A stretch of DNA of 64,000 nt from an uncultured Marinobacter sp. (GCF_947488835.1 NZ_CANLBK010000003.1:372001-436000); one strand, 5' to 3'; positions 49,517 through 60,178 are shown, counted from the first letter of the stretch. Translations and numbers: made by a program. The notes: a model not told the origin generated them from the letters alone.

Positions 49517-49588
49517 GTCACTCAGCTTTCTATAGTTGGAAGGATGAATGTAATTTGCTTACGGCTTAACACCTCTTCTGCTACGAAG

Positions 49589-51055
49589 TCAGGTGGTCAG
49601 CAATCTCATAAAATTTTGATAGTCCTCGCGGATCCCCGGATCTGTTTCCTGAAGTTCCAGGATTTTCTTGCACGCATGCAAAACGGTGGTGTGATCTCGA
49701 CCACCAAACGCATCACCAATTTCCGGCAGGCTGTGATTCGTCAGCTCTTTGGATAGCGACATAGCTACCTGTCTAGGCCGGGTTATCACTCGGGTACGCC
49801 GCTTGGAATGCAGGTCCGCAACTTTAATTTTATAGTACTCTGCCACAGTGCGCTGAATGTTATCTATGCTCACTTGCTTCTCGTGAAGGGCAAGCAGATC
49901 TTTCAGGCTTTCCCGAATAAACGGTGGCGTAATCTCCGACCCGGTGAAGTGAGCATTCGCTATCACCAAACGAAGCGCCCCTTCGAGCTCTCGTACGTTC
50001 GATCGTATTTTTTGGGCAATAAAAAAAGCCGCTTCGCTACTCAATTTAACATTGGTTTGCTCAGCTTTCTTCATCAGTATCGCAACCCGCGTTTCCAGCT
50101 CGGGCGGCTCAACCATCACCGTAAGCCCCCAACCAAACCGAGACTTGAGACGTTCTTCCATATCCACAATTTCTTTTGGAAACCGGTCACAGGTTACGAT
50201 AACCTGCTGGCCACCTTCCAATAACGCATTAAAGGTATGGAAGAACTCTTCTTGTGAACGCTCTTTACGGGCAAAAAACTGGATATCATCAATCAGCAAC
50301 GCATCGACTGACCGGTAATACCGCTTGAATTCGTTGATAGCGTTCAGTTGCAGCGCCTTAACCATATCGGCAACGAATCGTTCTGACCGCAAGTAAGCAA
50401 CCTTCGCATTAGGGTTGCGACGCACGATGTCGTTACCGATCGCGTGCATCAGGTGAGTCTTACCCAGACCCACACCGCCATACAGGAACAATGGGTTATA
50501 TGCACCACCGGGGTTCTCAGCAACCTGCATGGAGGCCGCCCGCGCGAGTTGGTTCGACTTGCCCTCTACAAAGGTGTCAAACGTAAAGCCTTCGTTCAGA
50601 AAGCTCTGGTGTTTGATATCGCCTTCTACTTGAACCGGCCTGCGCCCACCGTTAGATGTGTATTCATTAAGCTGTGATTGCCGATTACCACCTGAGGTAA
50701 CTACAACACCTTTTTCTTCTTCAGTCACTCTGCCACCGGACTCTTCCTGAATCCGCTTGCTGGAATCCTGTTTAACCAGTTCCGAGCGCACGACCGGCTC
50801 ACTTTCCCGGGGAGCAGAGCCTACTTTCATTCCTACTCTTGGAGCCTGACCCCCGTTTAAATCCTTTAGCACCTCCTCTATACGACGAAGATACTTCTCA
50901 TGGACCCAGTCCATCACGAAACGGTTAGGAGCAAACAACATCAGTTGTCCTTCCCGGTGATCAGACTGAAGGGGCCTGAGCCAGGTATTAAACTGTTGCG
51001 CGGGAAACTCATCCCGGAGTACTTCAAGACATTGATGCCACAGTCTGTTCGGCAC
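49589..51055 (-). CDS. dnaA: Chromosomal replication initiator protein DnaA
   Basis: 488-residue AAA+ initiator that melts oriC and loads DnaB. Domain I starts [26 protein letters not shown] low-complexity linker (about 75-145) follows. The AAA+ core has Walker A GGVGLGKT (193-200), LLIDDIQFF and sensor segments, and the C-terminal helix-turn-helix holds the DnaA signature [15 protein letters not shown]. The start is set at a GTG (51055), giving [12 protein letters not shown], with GGGAG nine bases upstream. The ATG at 51079 and one at 51127 would add residues unlike family members. Probable oriC lies just upstream of dnaA and divergent from rpmH. Confidence 0.97.
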   Translation of the reverse strand: MPNRLWHQCLEVLRDEFPAQQFNTWLRPLQSDHREGQLMLFAPNRFVMDWVHEKYLRRIEEVLKDLNGGQAPRVGMKVGSAPRESEPVVRSELVKQDSSKRIQEESGGRVTEEEKGVVVTSGGNRQSQLNEYTSNGGRRPVQVEGDIKHQSFLNEGFTFDTFVEGKSNQLARAASMQVAENPGGAYNPLFLYGGVGLGKTHLMHAIGNDIVRRNPNAKVAYLRSERFVADMVKALQLNAINEFKRYYRSVDALLIDDIQFFARKERSQEEFFHTFNALLEGGQQVIVTCDRFPKEIVDMEERLKSRFGWGLTVMVEPPELETRVAILMKKAEQTNVKLSSEAAFFIAQKIRSNVRELEGALRLVIANAHFTGSEITPPFIRESLKDLLALHEKQVSIDNIQRTVAEYYKIKVADLHSKRRTRVITRPRQVAMSLSKELTNHSLPEIGDAFGGRDHTTVLHACKKILELQETDPGIREDYQNFMRLLTT

Positions 51056-51184
51056 GACAGCCAGCTCCCGATAACCCATAAATTTCTGGGACCTGACAAC
51101 AACTGCCAGATCCCGAAAGATGACCACGGATTCTACCCCGCCAGACCTTCTAGCGAAAGAGCTAATGGCTCTCCATAAACACCC

Positions 51185-51545
51185 TGTGGAAATTTAACAG
51201 CATATTTATCAGTATTTTACAAACTTATATACACCCTTGTGTACAGAAAATACCTATCAGAATAGTTACACACAAGCCTGTGTGCACAACCGCACCTCAG
51301 CACTGTGTGCAATCGCCCTGTCATCCGGTGGATAACTCACACCTCTTCAGTCATTCCCACTTGTCCACAATTCATTATGAGTTGATCCACAGGGCTTAAC
51401 CCCACTTGTACGGAGCTTTATGAATGCTTTAATCTACTGAATTTGTTGATTTAGTTCGAGTTACCCACAGAAAACAACCTATCTAATAACAGTAATAATA
51501 GAATTCTTTAAAGAATATTAAAAAGATCTATAACTACTATTATTC
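51185..51545. other. Probable chromosomal origin of replication (oriC)
   Basis: Gap between divergent dnaA and rpmH. DnaA-box-like 9-mers close to TTATCCACA: TTGTCCACA (51361-51369), TGATCCACA (51383-51391), TTACCCACA (51461-51469), TTACACACA (51266-51274), and reverse-strand matches at 51281-51289 and 51327-51335. A weaker match lies at 51185-51193. An AT-rich stretch at about 51470-51545, including the palindrome ATTCTTTAAAGAAT, could be the unwinding element. Position, boxes and gene order agree with the standard gammaproteobacterial origin; box strength was judged by eye. Confidence 0.85.
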
Positions 51546-51631
51546 TGCTCACCACCCCCACACACCTGGTTTGTTTTGCAACCTTCCCAAACGTACAATC
51601 CAGCATCGGCATAAGCCCCTACCAATAAACA

Positions 51632-51660
51632 TTGAACCCATCGCAGAATTTGCATAGAAT
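51632..51660 (+). promoter_or_regulatory. Probable sigma-70 promoter for rpmH-rnpA-yidD-yidC
   Basis: -35 TTGAAC (51632-51637), 17-base spacer, -10 TAGAAT (51655-51660), about 75 bases before the rpmH start codon. Each hexamer is one or two bases from consensus. Confidence 0.65.
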
Positions 51661-51735
51661 GCCGCTCCTGTTTTGGCTATTAATTTTTTAAGCCATTTCC
51701 TGAATGTCCAACACACGAATTGTGAGATAGTCACC

Positions 51736-51870
51736 ATGAAAAGAACGTTTCAACCAAGCGTACTGAAGCGTAAGCGCGTTCACGGATTCCGTGCCCGTAT
51801 GGCAACAGCCAACGGCCGCAAGGTAATTTCCCGTCGTCGTGCCAAAGGCCGTGCACGTCTGTCTGCGTAA
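51736..51870 (+). CDS. rpmH: 50S ribosomal protein L34
   Basis: 44-residue, very basic protein ([20 protein letters not shown]...[12 protein letters not shown]), the standard bacterial L34. The ATG at 51736 gives exactly this form; the longer upstream frame is not coding. It is the first gene rightward of oriC and is followed by rnpA after 15 bases. Confidence 0.99.
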   Translation: MKRTFQPSVLKRKRVHGFRARMATANGRKVISRRRAKGRARLSA

Positions 51871-51885
51871 TCTGTCGTTCGCCTC

Positions 51886-52293
51886 ATGAAGGCTTTGAAT
51901 TTCCCGAAATCGCATCGCCTGTTACGGCCAGCTGATTACGGCAAAGTCTTCAACGACGTACAGCTGAAGGTTCCGCACAGGAATTTTCTGATCCTGGCTA
52001 CTCCGAATAATCTCGGACATGCCAGGGTTGGTCTTGTGTTCGCAAAGAAGAACCTGAAACTGTCAGTTCAGCGAAATCGGATCAAACGACAGGTACGGGA
52101 AACCTTCCGTAACCAGCCTGAACTTCCCGGAATGGATATTATCGTTCTTGGACGCCAAGGGCTTGCAGCTATGGACAATCAAGCAGTCCGAGCTTCTCTG
52201 GATGGTCTCTGGCATCGGCTAACGAAGAAATATCATCAGCTACCGCCATCTCGGCCAGCAGAAGGTTCTTCTGCCGGTAAGGGAACAGGTTAA
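51886..52293 (+). CDS. rnpA: Ribonuclease P protein component
   Basis: 135-residue basic protein that pairs with the RNase P RNA to cut tRNA 5' leaders. [17 protein letters not shown] at the N-terminus and the RNR box [16 protein letters not shown] are diagnostic. Its C-terminal ~20 residues are a low-complexity extension. The stop overlaps the yidD start by one base. Confidence 0.97.
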   Translation: MKALNFPKSHRLLRPADYGKVFNDVQLKVPHRNFLILATPNNLGHARVGLVFAKKNLKLSVQRNRIKRQVRETFRNQPELPGMDIIVLGRQGLAAMDNQAVRASLDGLWHRLTKKYHQLPPSRPAEGSSAGKGTG

Positions 52294-52586
52294 TGCGAAC
52301 GTTGCTTCTTTTTCCCATCCGCTTCTACCAATATGCCATCAGCCCGCTAATGGCCAATCATTGCCGCCACTACCCAACCTGCTCACAATACGCTGTAGAA
52401 GCCATTTCTCATCACGGGTCGCTGAAAGGTCTATATCTTTCCATAAAACGCCTGTTGAAATGCCATCCTTGGGCCGAAGGCGGTTTTGATCCGGTACCCG
52501 GTACGGTAAACGCAGAGTCAGAAGAAACAATTTCCTGTTGCCCTCAGGCTGACCATTCCCCAATAACAACCCAGACCAGACAGTAA
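52293..52586 (+). CDS. yidD: Membrane protein insertion efficiency factor YidD
   Basis: 97-residue small protein. The N-terminal amphipathic segment [17 protein letters not shown] is followed by the conserved cysteine/histidine core [21 protein letters not shown] and [16 protein letters not shown]. YidD aids insertion of membrane proteins by YidC. The last ~20 residues are variable and carry an extra CC pair. It overlaps rnpA by one base and yidC begins four bases after it. Confidence 0.96.
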   Translation: MRTLLLFPIRFYQYAISPLMANHCRHYPTCSQYAVEAISHHGSLKGLYLSIKRLLKCHPWAEGGFDPVPGTVNAESEETISCCPQADHSPITTQTRQ

Positions 52587-52590
52587 CTCT

Positions 52591-54312
52591 ATGGATATTC
52601 AACGCGTCGTATTATTTGCCGGCCTGGCTATTGTCAGTTATCTGATGGTACTTGCCTGGAACGAAGATTATCACCAGCCAGTTCCTACTGAACAAGTTGC
52701 TGAATCTGGGCGTATTCAAGCAGATAACAGTTCTGCGGATGCGATGGTTCTTCCAGGTGATGCGTCTCAGGGAACCACAGCCTCAAATGGTGCGAATGAA
52801 GAATTTACAACACCGGAAACTGGCCAATCCGTATCAAGTGCTGCTACTTCAGGTGTGAACGTAAGTGATCAATACATCACGATCCGCACCGATGTACTGG
52901 ATCTGGTTGTTGACCGTGTTAGCGGTAATCTCGTCAAAAGCTCCCTACTTGCCTATAACAAATCTCTCGAAGGTAGCGAGCCTCTCACGCTTCTGAATAA
53001 CACTGAAAATCGGTTTTATGTGCTCGAAAGCGGACTGATTGGCCAGAATGGACCAGATAGTGCCAAAAATGGCCAAGCCCCTGTCTACAGCACAGATGCA
53101 ACCAGTTATGAACTGGCAGAAGGTGAAAACGAACTGATCGTGAACCTTGTTCACACCATGGATAACGGTGTTCAGATCACCAAGCGTTACCAGTTCGCCC
53201 GTGACAGCTATGAAATTGGCGTTCGTTATTTGATTGATAACCGTTCCAGTGAAAACTGGCAGGGTAACTTTACTGGCAAGATCGTTCGTGACCAGTCACC
53301 AGATCCCACGTCTGGCCCCAGCATGGGCATTAAGGCATTTCTAGGATTGGTTACCAGTTCACCTGAAGATCCTTATGAAAAGTATGATTTTGGTGACCTG
53401 GAAGACAAACGTATAAATGAGACGGTTACCAACGGCTGGATGGCTTTTCTGCAGCACTACTTCCTTGCTGCATGGGTACCTGAGCGCGATCAACCTGCAC
53501 AATTCCAGACTACTCGCCGTGGCTCACTGCATGTAATGGGTTTCGTATACCCGGCAACAACAGTCGCACCTGGTGAAACAACAGAAATTGGCGCCAGTGC
53601 TTATGTAGGGCCGAAGATTATCGACCGTCTTGAAGCCGTTGCGCCCAGCCTCGATCGTACTGTCGACTTCGGTTGGCTGTTCTTCATCTCCTTGCCTCTG
53701 TTCATCATCATGGAATGGTTCCACAGCTGGGTGGGTAACTGGGGTGTATCCATTATTCTGCTGACAGTTCTGGTTAAAGCTGTGTTCTTCAAACTATCTG
53801 CAACCAGCTATCGTTCAATGGGGCGTATGCGAGCAGTTGCACCTCAGCTTACCCGCCTGAAAGAACTGTACGGCGATGATCGCCAGCGCATGTCGCAGGA
53901 AATGATGGCGCTGTACAAGAAGGAAAAGATCAACCCGCTGGGTGGTTGCCTGCCAATTCTGGTTCAAATGCCGGTGTTTATCTCCCTGTACTGGGTGCTG
54001 TTTGAAAGTGTACAGCTGCGCCATGCGCCGTTCATGTTGTGGATTCACGATCTCTCGGTTATGGACCCTTACTTCATCCTGCCGATCCTGATGGGCGCCA
54101 GCATGATGTTGCAGATGAGCCTGAACCCAACGCCTCCAGATCCTATGCAGGCGAAGATCATGAAGTTGATGCCGATAGTATTTACCATCTTCTTCCTGTG
54201 GTTCCCGGCGGGTCTGGTACTCTACTGGTTGGTAAACAACATTCTGTCGATCAGCCAGCAGTGGTACATTACCCGCAAGATTGAAGCGGAAATGGCCACT
54301 AAAAAGCACTGA
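52591..54312 (+). CDS. yidC: Membrane protein insertase YidC
   Basis: 573-residue inner-membrane insertase (Oxa1/Alb3 family), gram-negative type. First membrane helix at residues 5-22 (RVVLFAGLAIVSYLMVLAW), large periplasmic domain to about residue 345, then the conserved five-helix core: DFGWLFFISLPLF, NWGVSIILLTVLVKAVFF, GGCLPILVQMPVFISLYWVL, DPYFILPILMGASM and VFTIFFLWFPAGLVLYWLVNNILSISQQW. It folds membrane proteins with SecYEG or alone. Length is normal. It is coupled to yidD. Confidence 0.98.
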   Translation: MDIQRVVLFAGLAIVSYLMVLAWNEDYHQPVPTEQVAESGRIQADNSSADAMVLPGDASQGTTASNGANEEFTTPETGQSVSSAATSGVNVSDQYITIRTDVLDLVVDRVSGNLVKSSLLAYNKSLEGSEPLTLLNNTENRFYVLESGLIGQNGPDSAKNGQAPVYSTDATSYELAEGENELIVNLVHTMDNGVQITKRYQFARDSYEIGVRYLIDNRSSENWQGNFTGKIVRDQSPDPTSGPSMGIKAFLGLVTSSPEDPYEKYDFGDLEDKRINETVTNGWMAFLQHYFLAAWVPERDQPAQFQTTRRGSLHVMGFVYPATTVAPGETTEIGASAYVGPKIIDRLEAVAPSLDRTVDFGWLFFISLPLFIIMEWFHSWVGNWGVSIILLTVLVKAVFFKLSATSYRSMGRMRAVAPQLTRLKELYGDDRQRMSQEMMALYKKEKINPLGGCLPILVQMPVFISLYWVLFESVQLRHAPFMLWIHDLSVMDPYFILPILMGASMMLQMSLNPTPPDPMQAKIMKLMPIVFTIFFLWFPAGLVLYWLVNNILSISQQWYITRKIEAEMATKKH

Positions 54313-54333
54313 CGCTTTGACCGATTGATTGTT

Positions 54334-54367
54334 CAGTAAAGGCTCCGTGACGGGGCCTTTACTGTTT
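54334..54367 (+). terminator. Strong hairpin between yidC and mnmE
   Basis: A 14-bp stem with one G-U pair, arms 54334-54347 and 54351-54364, with a 3-base loop, followed by only three Ts. It probably limits yidC read-through into mnmE, partly or fully. Confidence 0.7.
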
Positions 54368-54404
54368 CAGGAATGCACAAAATAGTGTGTAAGAGGCATG
54401 ATTC

Positions 54405-55793
54405 ATGAACCAGAGCGCTAGCACCTCCCATACTCCCGACACCATTGCAGCCATAGCCACCGCACCCGGCCAGGCTGGTGTGGGGATCGTTCGAGTATCC
54501 GGCCCTCTGGCAAAGCCTATTGCTACAAAGATGCTGGGTTACACTCCAAAGCCCAGATACGCCCACTACGGGGGCTTTCTGGATCAGAACAGTGACCTTA
54601 TTGATGAGGGTATCGGGCTATTTTTCCCGAACCCTAATTCGTTCACTGGTGAAGATGTTTTTGAATTGCAGGGGCATGGTGGCACCATAATTCTGGATTT
54701 GTTATTGCGGGAAGTTTGCCGTCACGGAGCCAGGCTGGCACGCCCTGGTGAATTCTCTGAGCGAGCGTTTCTTAACGACAAGCTTGATCTGGCCCAGGCC
54801 GAAGCCATTGCGGATCTTATTGAAAGCAGTTCCGAGCAAGCTGCGCGCTGCGCGGTGAGATCCATGCAAGGTGTATTTTCCCGGAGTATCGAAACGCTGG
54901 TTGAAGCCGTTACCCATCTACGAATTTATGTAGAAGCCGCCATCGATTTTCCGGAAGAGGAAATCGACTTTTTGGCTGATGGCAAAGTGGGCAGCGACCT
55001 GCAGACGTTGCTGGAACAACTTGAGGGTATTCTGGGTGAAGCCCAACAGGGTACGATTCTCCGCGATGGCATGAAGGTCGTCATTGCAGGACGCCCTAAT
55101 GCCGGGAAATCCAGCCTGCTGAATGCTCTTGCCGGTCGGGAAGCAGCGATTGTCACCGCCATTGAAGGCACCACCCGAGACGTGCTTAGGGAACATATTC
55201 ATATTGATGGTATGCCTCTGCATATTATCGACACGGCTGGCCTGCGAGACAGCCCGGATGAAGTGGAACAAATCGGTATTGCCCGTGCCTGGGAGGAGAT
55301 ACGCCAGGCAGACCGTATTCTGCTCATGGTGGATGCCACCACCACGGATAAAACCACACCCCACGAAATTTGGCCGGATTTTATCGATCAATTACCCGCT
55401 GCTGCACCGGTAACAGTAATCCGGAACAAGGTGGATCTGAGTGGTGAGAGCATAGGTATTTCAGAGGTATCCAACGGCGATAAACCAGTGATTCGCTTGG
55501 CAGCCAAGTCAACTGAAGGATTGGACGTACTGAGGGATCACCTCAAGCAATGTATGGGCTTCGCCAGCACCACAGAAGGTGGCTTCCTTGCCCGACGCAG
55601 GCACCTGGATGCGCTTGAACGCGCCAAAGACTTCCTCATACAAGGGCAAGCCCAACTGGAAGGTTATGGTGCCGGGGAATTGCTAGCCGAGGATTTAAGA
55701 GCCGCTCAGGATGCGCTTGGGGAAATCACCGGGCAAATTACGCCGGATGAGTTGTTGGGTAAAATCTTTGGATCCTTTTGCATCGGAAAGTGA
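54405..55793 (+). CDS. mnmE: tRNA modification GTPase MnmE (TrmE)
   Basis: 462-residue GTPase that, with MnmG, makes 5-carboxymethylaminomethyl uridine at the wobble position of certain tRNAs. The N-terminal folate-binding domain starts [25 protein letters not shown] domain inserted in the helical domain has G1 GRPNAGKSS (229-237), G3 DTAGLRD and G4 NKVD, and the chain ends FCIGK with the essential C-terminal cysteine. MnmG is not in the window. It is the last of the rightward genes next to oriC. Confidence 0.98.
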   Translation: MNQSASTSHTPDTIAAIATAPGQAGVGIVRVSGPLAKPIATKMLGYTPKPRYAHYGGFLDQNSDLIDEGIGLFFPNPNSFTGEDVFELQGHGGTIILDLLLREVCRHGARLARPGEFSERAFLNDKLDLAQAEAIADLIESSSEQAARCAVRSMQGVFSRSIETLVEAVTHLRIYVEAAIDFPEEEIDFLADGKVGSDLQTLLEQLEGILGEAQQGTILRDGMKVVIAGRPNAGKSSLLNALAGREAAIVTAIEGTTRDVLREHIHIDGMPLHIIDTAGLRDSPDEVEQIGIARAWEEIRQADRILLMVDATTTDKTTPHEIWPDFIDQLPAAAPVTVIRNKVDLSGESIGISEVSNGDKPVIRLAAKSTEGLDVLRDHLKQCMGFASTTEGGFLARRRHLDALERAKDFLIQGQAQLEGYGAGELLAEDLRAAQDALGEITGQITPDELLGKIFGSFCIGK

Positions 55794-55842
55794 GCCAAAT
55801 CCGCAGTAAATACCACTAGATTCGTCGCATGCTGCTGATAAA

Positions 55843-55860
55843 TCGATACACTACTATCGA
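55843..55860. promoter_or_regulatory. Short inverted repeat before the aldehyde dehydrogenase gene
   Basis: TCGATA-N6-TATCGA, 30 bases before the start codon. It is a possible operator for a repressor. Short enough to occur by chance. Confidence 0.3.
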
Positions 55861-55890
55861 ACATTCGGAATAAACAGCGAGGTCGAACTC

Positions 55891-57357
55891 ATGTCTGAGA
55901 GCTACCAGAATCTTCATCTGCAACTGCTGGCAGGGGAATGGCGTGAGGGTAGCGGCGATGAATCCCGCTCTGTCATAAACCCCTATTCGGGCGAAACCTT
56001 GCTCTCGATCCGGTCGGCGACCTCTTCTGATCTTGATGCGACATACCATAAAGCTGCAGAAGCTCAGCTAGCCTGGGCGGACACGCCGCCAGGGGAGCGC
56101 TCTGCTTTGTTGTTGCGGGCGGTGTCGATCTTTGACGAACGTAAAGATGAGATTATTGACTGGCTGATACAAGAATCCGGAAGTACACGATTAAAAGCCA
56201 ACATCGAATGGGGCAGTGCCCGGGGAATCACTCTGGAAGCGGCCAGTATGCCAGCGAGGGCTCAGGGTGCCACCATGGGCAGCGATATTCCGGGAAAAGA
56301 CAACTTCGCGTATCGCAGGCCGTTAGGTGTTGTAGGCGTAATCAGCCCCTGGAACTTTCCTTTGCACCTTTCACAACGGTCTGTCGCACCTGCTATTGCT
56401 CTTGGTAATGCGGTGGTGATCAAACCCGCGAGTGATACACCAATCACGGGTGGTTTACTTCTGGCCCGCATCTTTGAAGAAGCGGGCTTGCCCGCAGGTT
56501 TGCTGAGCGTGGTGATTGGCCCTGGATCGGCCATTGGTGACGATTTCGTCGCTCATCCCATTCCTTCCCTGATTTCATTTACCGGCTCTACGCCGGTCGG
56601 TAAGAAAATCGGCAAGATCGCGACTGGTGGGCGCTATCTGAAAAAAGTCGCTCTGGAACTGGGGGGCAACAGTCCCTTTGTAGTGCTTGACGATGCAGAC
56701 GTCGAACAGGCGGTGAAAGCAGCGATATTTGGTAAGTTTCTGCATCAAGGCCAGATTTGCATGGCTATCAACCGGATTATTGTCGATACCAAGGTTTACG
56801 ACCGCTTTGTGGAAGGCTTTGTCGCACACGCCAGCAAGCTGGACGTTGGTGATCCCTCTGCGATGGAAACAGCCATTGGTCCGATCATCAATAAATCCCA
56901 GCTTGAAAGTTTGCAACAGAAAATTACGAAAGCCAAAGAGCAGGGCGCAAAAGTACTCCTTGAAGGCAACATTGATGGGCAAGTGGTTCCACCGCACGTT
57001 TTTGGTGGCGTAACGGCCGATATGGAGATCAGTAGTGATGAGATTTTCGGGCCGATCGTGGGTATCCAGAAAGCCCGGGACGAACAACACGCTCTTGAAC
57101 TCGCTAACAGCACGGAATTTGGTCTCTCCAGTGCCGTGTTTTCCGGCGATCTCTACAGGGGACTGGCGTTTGCTCGCAAGATCAGAGCAGGCATGGCTCA
57201 TGTGAACGATATGCCGGTAAACGATGAAGCACACATGCCCTTTGGCGGTGAGAAAAACTCGGGTCTGGGCCGTTTCAACGGCGACTGGGCCATCGAAGAG
57301 TTTTCCACAGTTCAGTGGGTGAGCGTGCAGAAAACTCCGAGACAATATCCGTTTTGA
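55891..57357 (+). CDS. NAD(P)-dependent aldehyde dehydrogenase (benzaldehyde/fatty aldehyde type)
   Basis: 488-residue aldehyde dehydrogenase. N155 in SPWNFPL, the general-base glutamate E256 in [10 protein letters not shown], and the catalytic cysteine C290 in [11 protein letters not shown] are all in place. [15 protein letters not shown] near the C-terminus is typical. The pattern is closest to the benzaldehyde/long-chain aldehyde group (XylC-like), which would oxidise aldehydes from alkane or aromatic breakdown, but the substrate is not proved. It stands alone. Confidence 0.9.
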   Translation: MSESYQNLHLQLLAGEWREGSGDESRSVINPYSGETLLSIRSATSSDLDATYHKAAEAQLAWADTPPGERSALLLRAVSIFDERKDEIIDWLIQESGSTRLKANIEWGSARGITLEAASMPARAQGATMGSDIPGKDNFAYRRPLGVVGVISPWNFPLHLSQRSVAPAIALGNAVVIKPASDTPITGGLLLARIFEEAGLPAGLLSVVIGPGSAIGDDFVAHPIPSLISFTGSTPVGKKIGKIATGGRYLKKVALELGGNSPFVVLDDADVEQAVKAAIFGKFLHQGQICMAINRIIVDTKVYDRFVEGFVAHASKLDVGDPSAMETAIGPIINKSQLESLQQKITKAKEQGAKVLLEGNIDGQVVPPHVFGGVTADMEISSDEIFGPIVGIQKARDEQHALELANSTEFGLSSAVFSGDLYRGLAFARKIRAGMAHVNDMPVNDEAHMPFGGEKNSGLGRFNGDWAIEEFSTVQWVSVQKTPRQYPF

Positions 57358-57402
57358 TCAAGCTCGTGACGTGACAGACCCGGCTGTAAGGGTTCGTTAT
57401 CC

Positions 57403-57861
57403 CTAGATGCAACACGCTTTGAACTTCCTGCCGCTTCCACAGGGGCAGGATTCATTGCGACCGGGTTTCAAAACACCTTCCTGTGGTTGGCCTTTCAGGT
57501 AGTACCAACGCCCATCCTCCCGCACAAACTCCGAGTTTTCCTGCAAATACCCCCAACCAGATCCCATGCGATAAATCGCCTGAAAGTACACCTGGCCGGT
57601 GTTGCCCGTTTCTCCGCTACCAAGAATTCGCAAAGTTACCCAATCTGGCGACTCGTCCAGATCCATCGCCGTTGGTCGAGTGCTGTAGTGCCAGCTGGCG
57701 CGGATGTAGTCTTCAAGCTTCAATACAAAGCCGGTGAAGCGCGAGCGCATAAGCGCCTCAGGAGTGAGGGCAGTGGCGCCCTCGTGGTAACGCTGGCAGC
57801 AATCCGCATAGGTGCGCTGGCTGCCACAGGGACAATATAGGATAGCGGTATGATCAGGCAT
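57403..57861 (-). CDS. YchJ-family protein with paired SEC-C motifs
   Basis: 152-residue protein of the YchJ family. SEC-C zinc-binding patterns occur at each end: CPCGSQRTYADCC near the N-terminus and CPCGSGRKFKACC at the C-terminus. The middle part is an NTF2-like fold (LTPEALMRSRFTGFVLKLEDYIRASWH). The ATG at 57861 is used because it starts close to the first motif; an upstream in-frame start adds a non-conserved stretch. The function is not well defined. It is convergent with the aldehyde dehydrogenase gene. Confidence 0.9.
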   Translation of the reverse strand: MPDHTAILYCPCGSQRTYADCCQRYHEGATALTPEALMRSRFTGFVLKLEDYIRASWHYSTRPTAMDLDESPDWVTLRILGSGETGNTGQVYFQAIYRMGSGWGYLQENSEFVREDGRWYYLKGQPQEGVLKPGRNESCPCGSGRKFKACCI

Positions 57862-57944
57862 AAGGTGATAACTTTTGTGCGTGAAGCTAATGCGAACCAG
57901 TATACCAGCCTGATCCGGAGCTGATTTCATTTCGTTTAAAACAG

Positions 57945-57989
57945 TTTAATGATATCTATTGCCATATGTAAACGAGAAGTAATATCATT
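57945..57989. promoter_or_regulatory. Two Fur-box-like sites upstream of the TonB-dependent receptor
   Basis: Two stretches each match about 12 of 19 positions of the Fur consensus: 57945-57963, and one ending near 57992. The half-sites AATGATAT (57948-57955) and ATATCATT (57982-57989) form an inverted pair. They sit 35-80 bases before the receptor start. By-eye calls only. Confidence 0.5.
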
Positions 57990-58025
57990 CGCATCTTTCG
58001 GATATGGACCAAAAGGACGGATGGT

Positions 58026-60134
58026 ATGTTGTTTTATCGGATAGCCATGGGCGCGGCCTGCAGCGCGCTTGTTTTCAATACGGCTGCACAAGCGCAGCCC
58101 GTGGAGCTGAGTGAAATGGTGGTAACTGCCTCTGGCTTTGAACAGACCCAGTCTGCTGCGCCTGCCAGTATTACTGTTATTTCCGGTGAAGAGATCCGCA
58201 GCAAACAAGCGTTCAGCCTCACCGATATTCTGGATGATGTGGAAGGCCTGGATGTTAGTGGTTCTGTAGGTAAGACCGGCGGTTTTGACATCCGTATGCG
58301 AGGAATGCCGGCAGAATATACCCTGATCCTGATTGATGGGCGACGACAGAACACCGCCGGCAACGTAACCCCAAATGGTTTTGGTCAATCGGCAACCAGT
58401 TTTCTACCGCCGCCGGCCGCTATCGAACGTATAGAAGTGGTGCGTGGGCCCATGTCCACTCTTTATGGCTCAGATGCTATGGGGGGCGTTATAAACATCA
58501 TCACCCGTAAAGTCAGCCCGGAATGGGTTACCTCTCTCACAGCAGAAACGACCCTCAATCAGGATAGCGACTTCGGCAACAGCCGGGCCTATAGCGCCTA
58601 CACCACGGGCCCTCTTGTAGATAACCTTATAGGCATGCAGCTGCGTGGCCGTTGGTTCGAGCGGGATGAATCTACCCTGGAATTTCTGGATCTCAACGGT
58701 GATCCGATCGAAGTCAGCACCCGTGGGCCCAGCCCAGTGGAATCTGAACAATATACGGTTGGCGGCCGCTTCACCGTGACGCCGGATGAATCCAACGATC
58801 TATGGGTGGATATTGAAAGCAGCCGGCAGGACTACGACAACTCTGAGGGTCAGTTAGGAACCTTGGGGCCACAGGGTTACGGCCCGGAGCTGGAGTTTGA
58901 TCGCGATCAGTTTGCAGTTGGCCACACCGGGCGTTTCGACATTGGCACCTTGGAAACGAGCATCATGAGAAACGTAACGGAAACCGGCGGGCGAGTGATA
59001 CCCAATGGAGTACCGGGGAAAACACCAGGTTCGGACCGGGAGTTGAAGGCGGAAAACCGTGTGGTCGACAGTAAGCTGGTGATGCCTTTGGCCAATCATG
59101 TGGTGACCGTTGGTGGCCAGTGGTTAGACGCACGAATGATTGATGGCGTGGCCAGTGAAGAGTTCAAGCAGAAAACTCAAGCCTTGTTTGTTGAGGACGA
59201 ATGGTTTCTGGCGGATGATCTTGCACTTACACTGGGTGGCCGGTACGACAACCACGATTCTTTCGGCGGCCAGTTCAGCCCGCGAGCCTACCTTGTTTGG
59301 AACTCTACCCCTGATATGACCGTTAAAGGTGGTGTAAGCCGTGGCTATAAAACACCAGGCCTCGAGCAGTTGGCGCCCGGAGTTATCGGTTTTACCGGGC
59401 AGGGTACTATTCCGTTATTTGGAAACCCGGATTTGAAACCGGAGAAATCCACATCTTCAGAACTGGCCGTGATCTACGAAAAGCCAGCAGGCTATCGGGT
59501 TGGCGCAACGGTGTTCTACAACGAATTCACAGACAAAATTTCAGAAGGTCCGGATCAGTTGAACTGCAGTTATGCACAAGATCCGAACCGTCCTGGCTGT
59601 GTGGATAAGGGTAACTGGCCTCTAGCGGATGTTTTTGGGCAGGACATCAACATTGATGAAGCCATTACCCAGGGCGTGGAACTGCAGGGCTCCGTGCCGT
59701 TCGCACAGGCTTGGCGCCTAAGTGCGAATTACACGTACACCGACAGTGAGCAGAAATCTGGGGAGAACAAAGGCGAGCCACTTACCGATACACCCAAGCA
59801 TATGGCAAACCTTTCCTTGCGCTGGACGCCGTCGCTCCGCTGGTCGACTTTTGTGAAGGCCCAGTATGAAAGCGAGCGCTACCGAGCCCGAGACAGAATT
59901 CGCGGGGCTGCTTCCTATGCCGATCTGGGCGACTTCAAAGCCGTTACCCTGGTGCATCTGGGTGGCCAGTATCAGGCGACTGACAACCTTGGTTTCAGCG
60001 CCACCATCTATAACCTGTTGGATGAGGATTTTATTGAGTATCGGGCTTACGATAACGACGCCAGCTATGGAAACCTCTACGCCAATTCTGAAGAAGGTCG
60101 GCGTCTCTGGGTGTCTGCCACCTACTCATTCTGA
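58026..60134 (+). CDS. TonB-dependent outer-membrane receptor (siderophore/colicin-receptor type)
   Basis: 702-residue outer-membrane transporter. A signal peptide (about residues 1-23, ending AQA) is followed by the TonB box LSEMVVTA, a plug (about 35-160) with ITVISGEEIRSKQAFSLTDIL and RIEVVRGPMSTLYGSDAMGGVINIITRK, and a 22-strand barrel ending in an aromatic residue (SATYSF). The plug resembles the FepA/CirA/catecholate group, but ligand selectivity cannot be read. A paired cysteine insert (NCSYAQDPNRPGC) lies in one outer loop. Fur-like sites upstream suggest iron repression. No siderophore genes are adjacent. A terminator follows. Confidence 0.93.
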   Translation: MLFYRIAMGAACSALVFNTAAQAQPVELSEMVVTASGFEQTQSAAPASITVISGEEIRSKQAFSLTDILDDVEGLDVSGSVGKTGGFDIRMRGMPAEYTLILIDGRRQNTAGNVTPNGFGQSATSFLPPPAAIERIEVVRGPMSTLYGSDAMGGVINIITRKVSPEWVTSLTAETTLNQDSDFGNSRAYSAYTTGPLVDNLIGMQLRGRWFERDESTLEFLDLNGDPIEVSTRGPSPVESEQYTVGGRFTVTPDESNDLWVDIESSRQDYDNSEGQLGTLGPQGYGPELEFDRDQFAVGHTGRFDIGTLETSIMRNVTETGGRVIPNGVPGKTPGSDRELKAENRVVDSKLVMPLANHVVTVGGQWLDARMIDGVASEEFKQKTQALFVEDEWFLADDLALTLGGRYDNHDSFGGQFSPRAYLVWNSTPDMTVKGGVSRGYKTPGLEQLAPGVIGFTGQGTIPLFGNPDLKPEKSTSSELAVIYEKPAGYRVGATVFYNEFTDKISEGPDQLNCSYAQDPNRPGCVDKGNWPLADVFGQDINIDEAITQGVELQGSVPFAQAWRLSANYTYTDSEQKSGENKGEPLTDTPKHMANLSLRWTPSLRWSTFVKAQYESERYRARDRIRGAASYADLGDFKAVTLVHLGGQYQATDNLGFSATIYNLLDEDFIEYRAYDNDASYGNLYANSEEGRRLWVSATYSF

Positions 60135-60178
60135 CACCCTTGCCCGGTGGATTCTAAAATTTGATGGTTATCGGTTTT

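Noticed and set aside
51056..51735. Extra small genes in the origin gap
   Set aside because: Only short open frames; the repeats and AT-rich content fit an origin.
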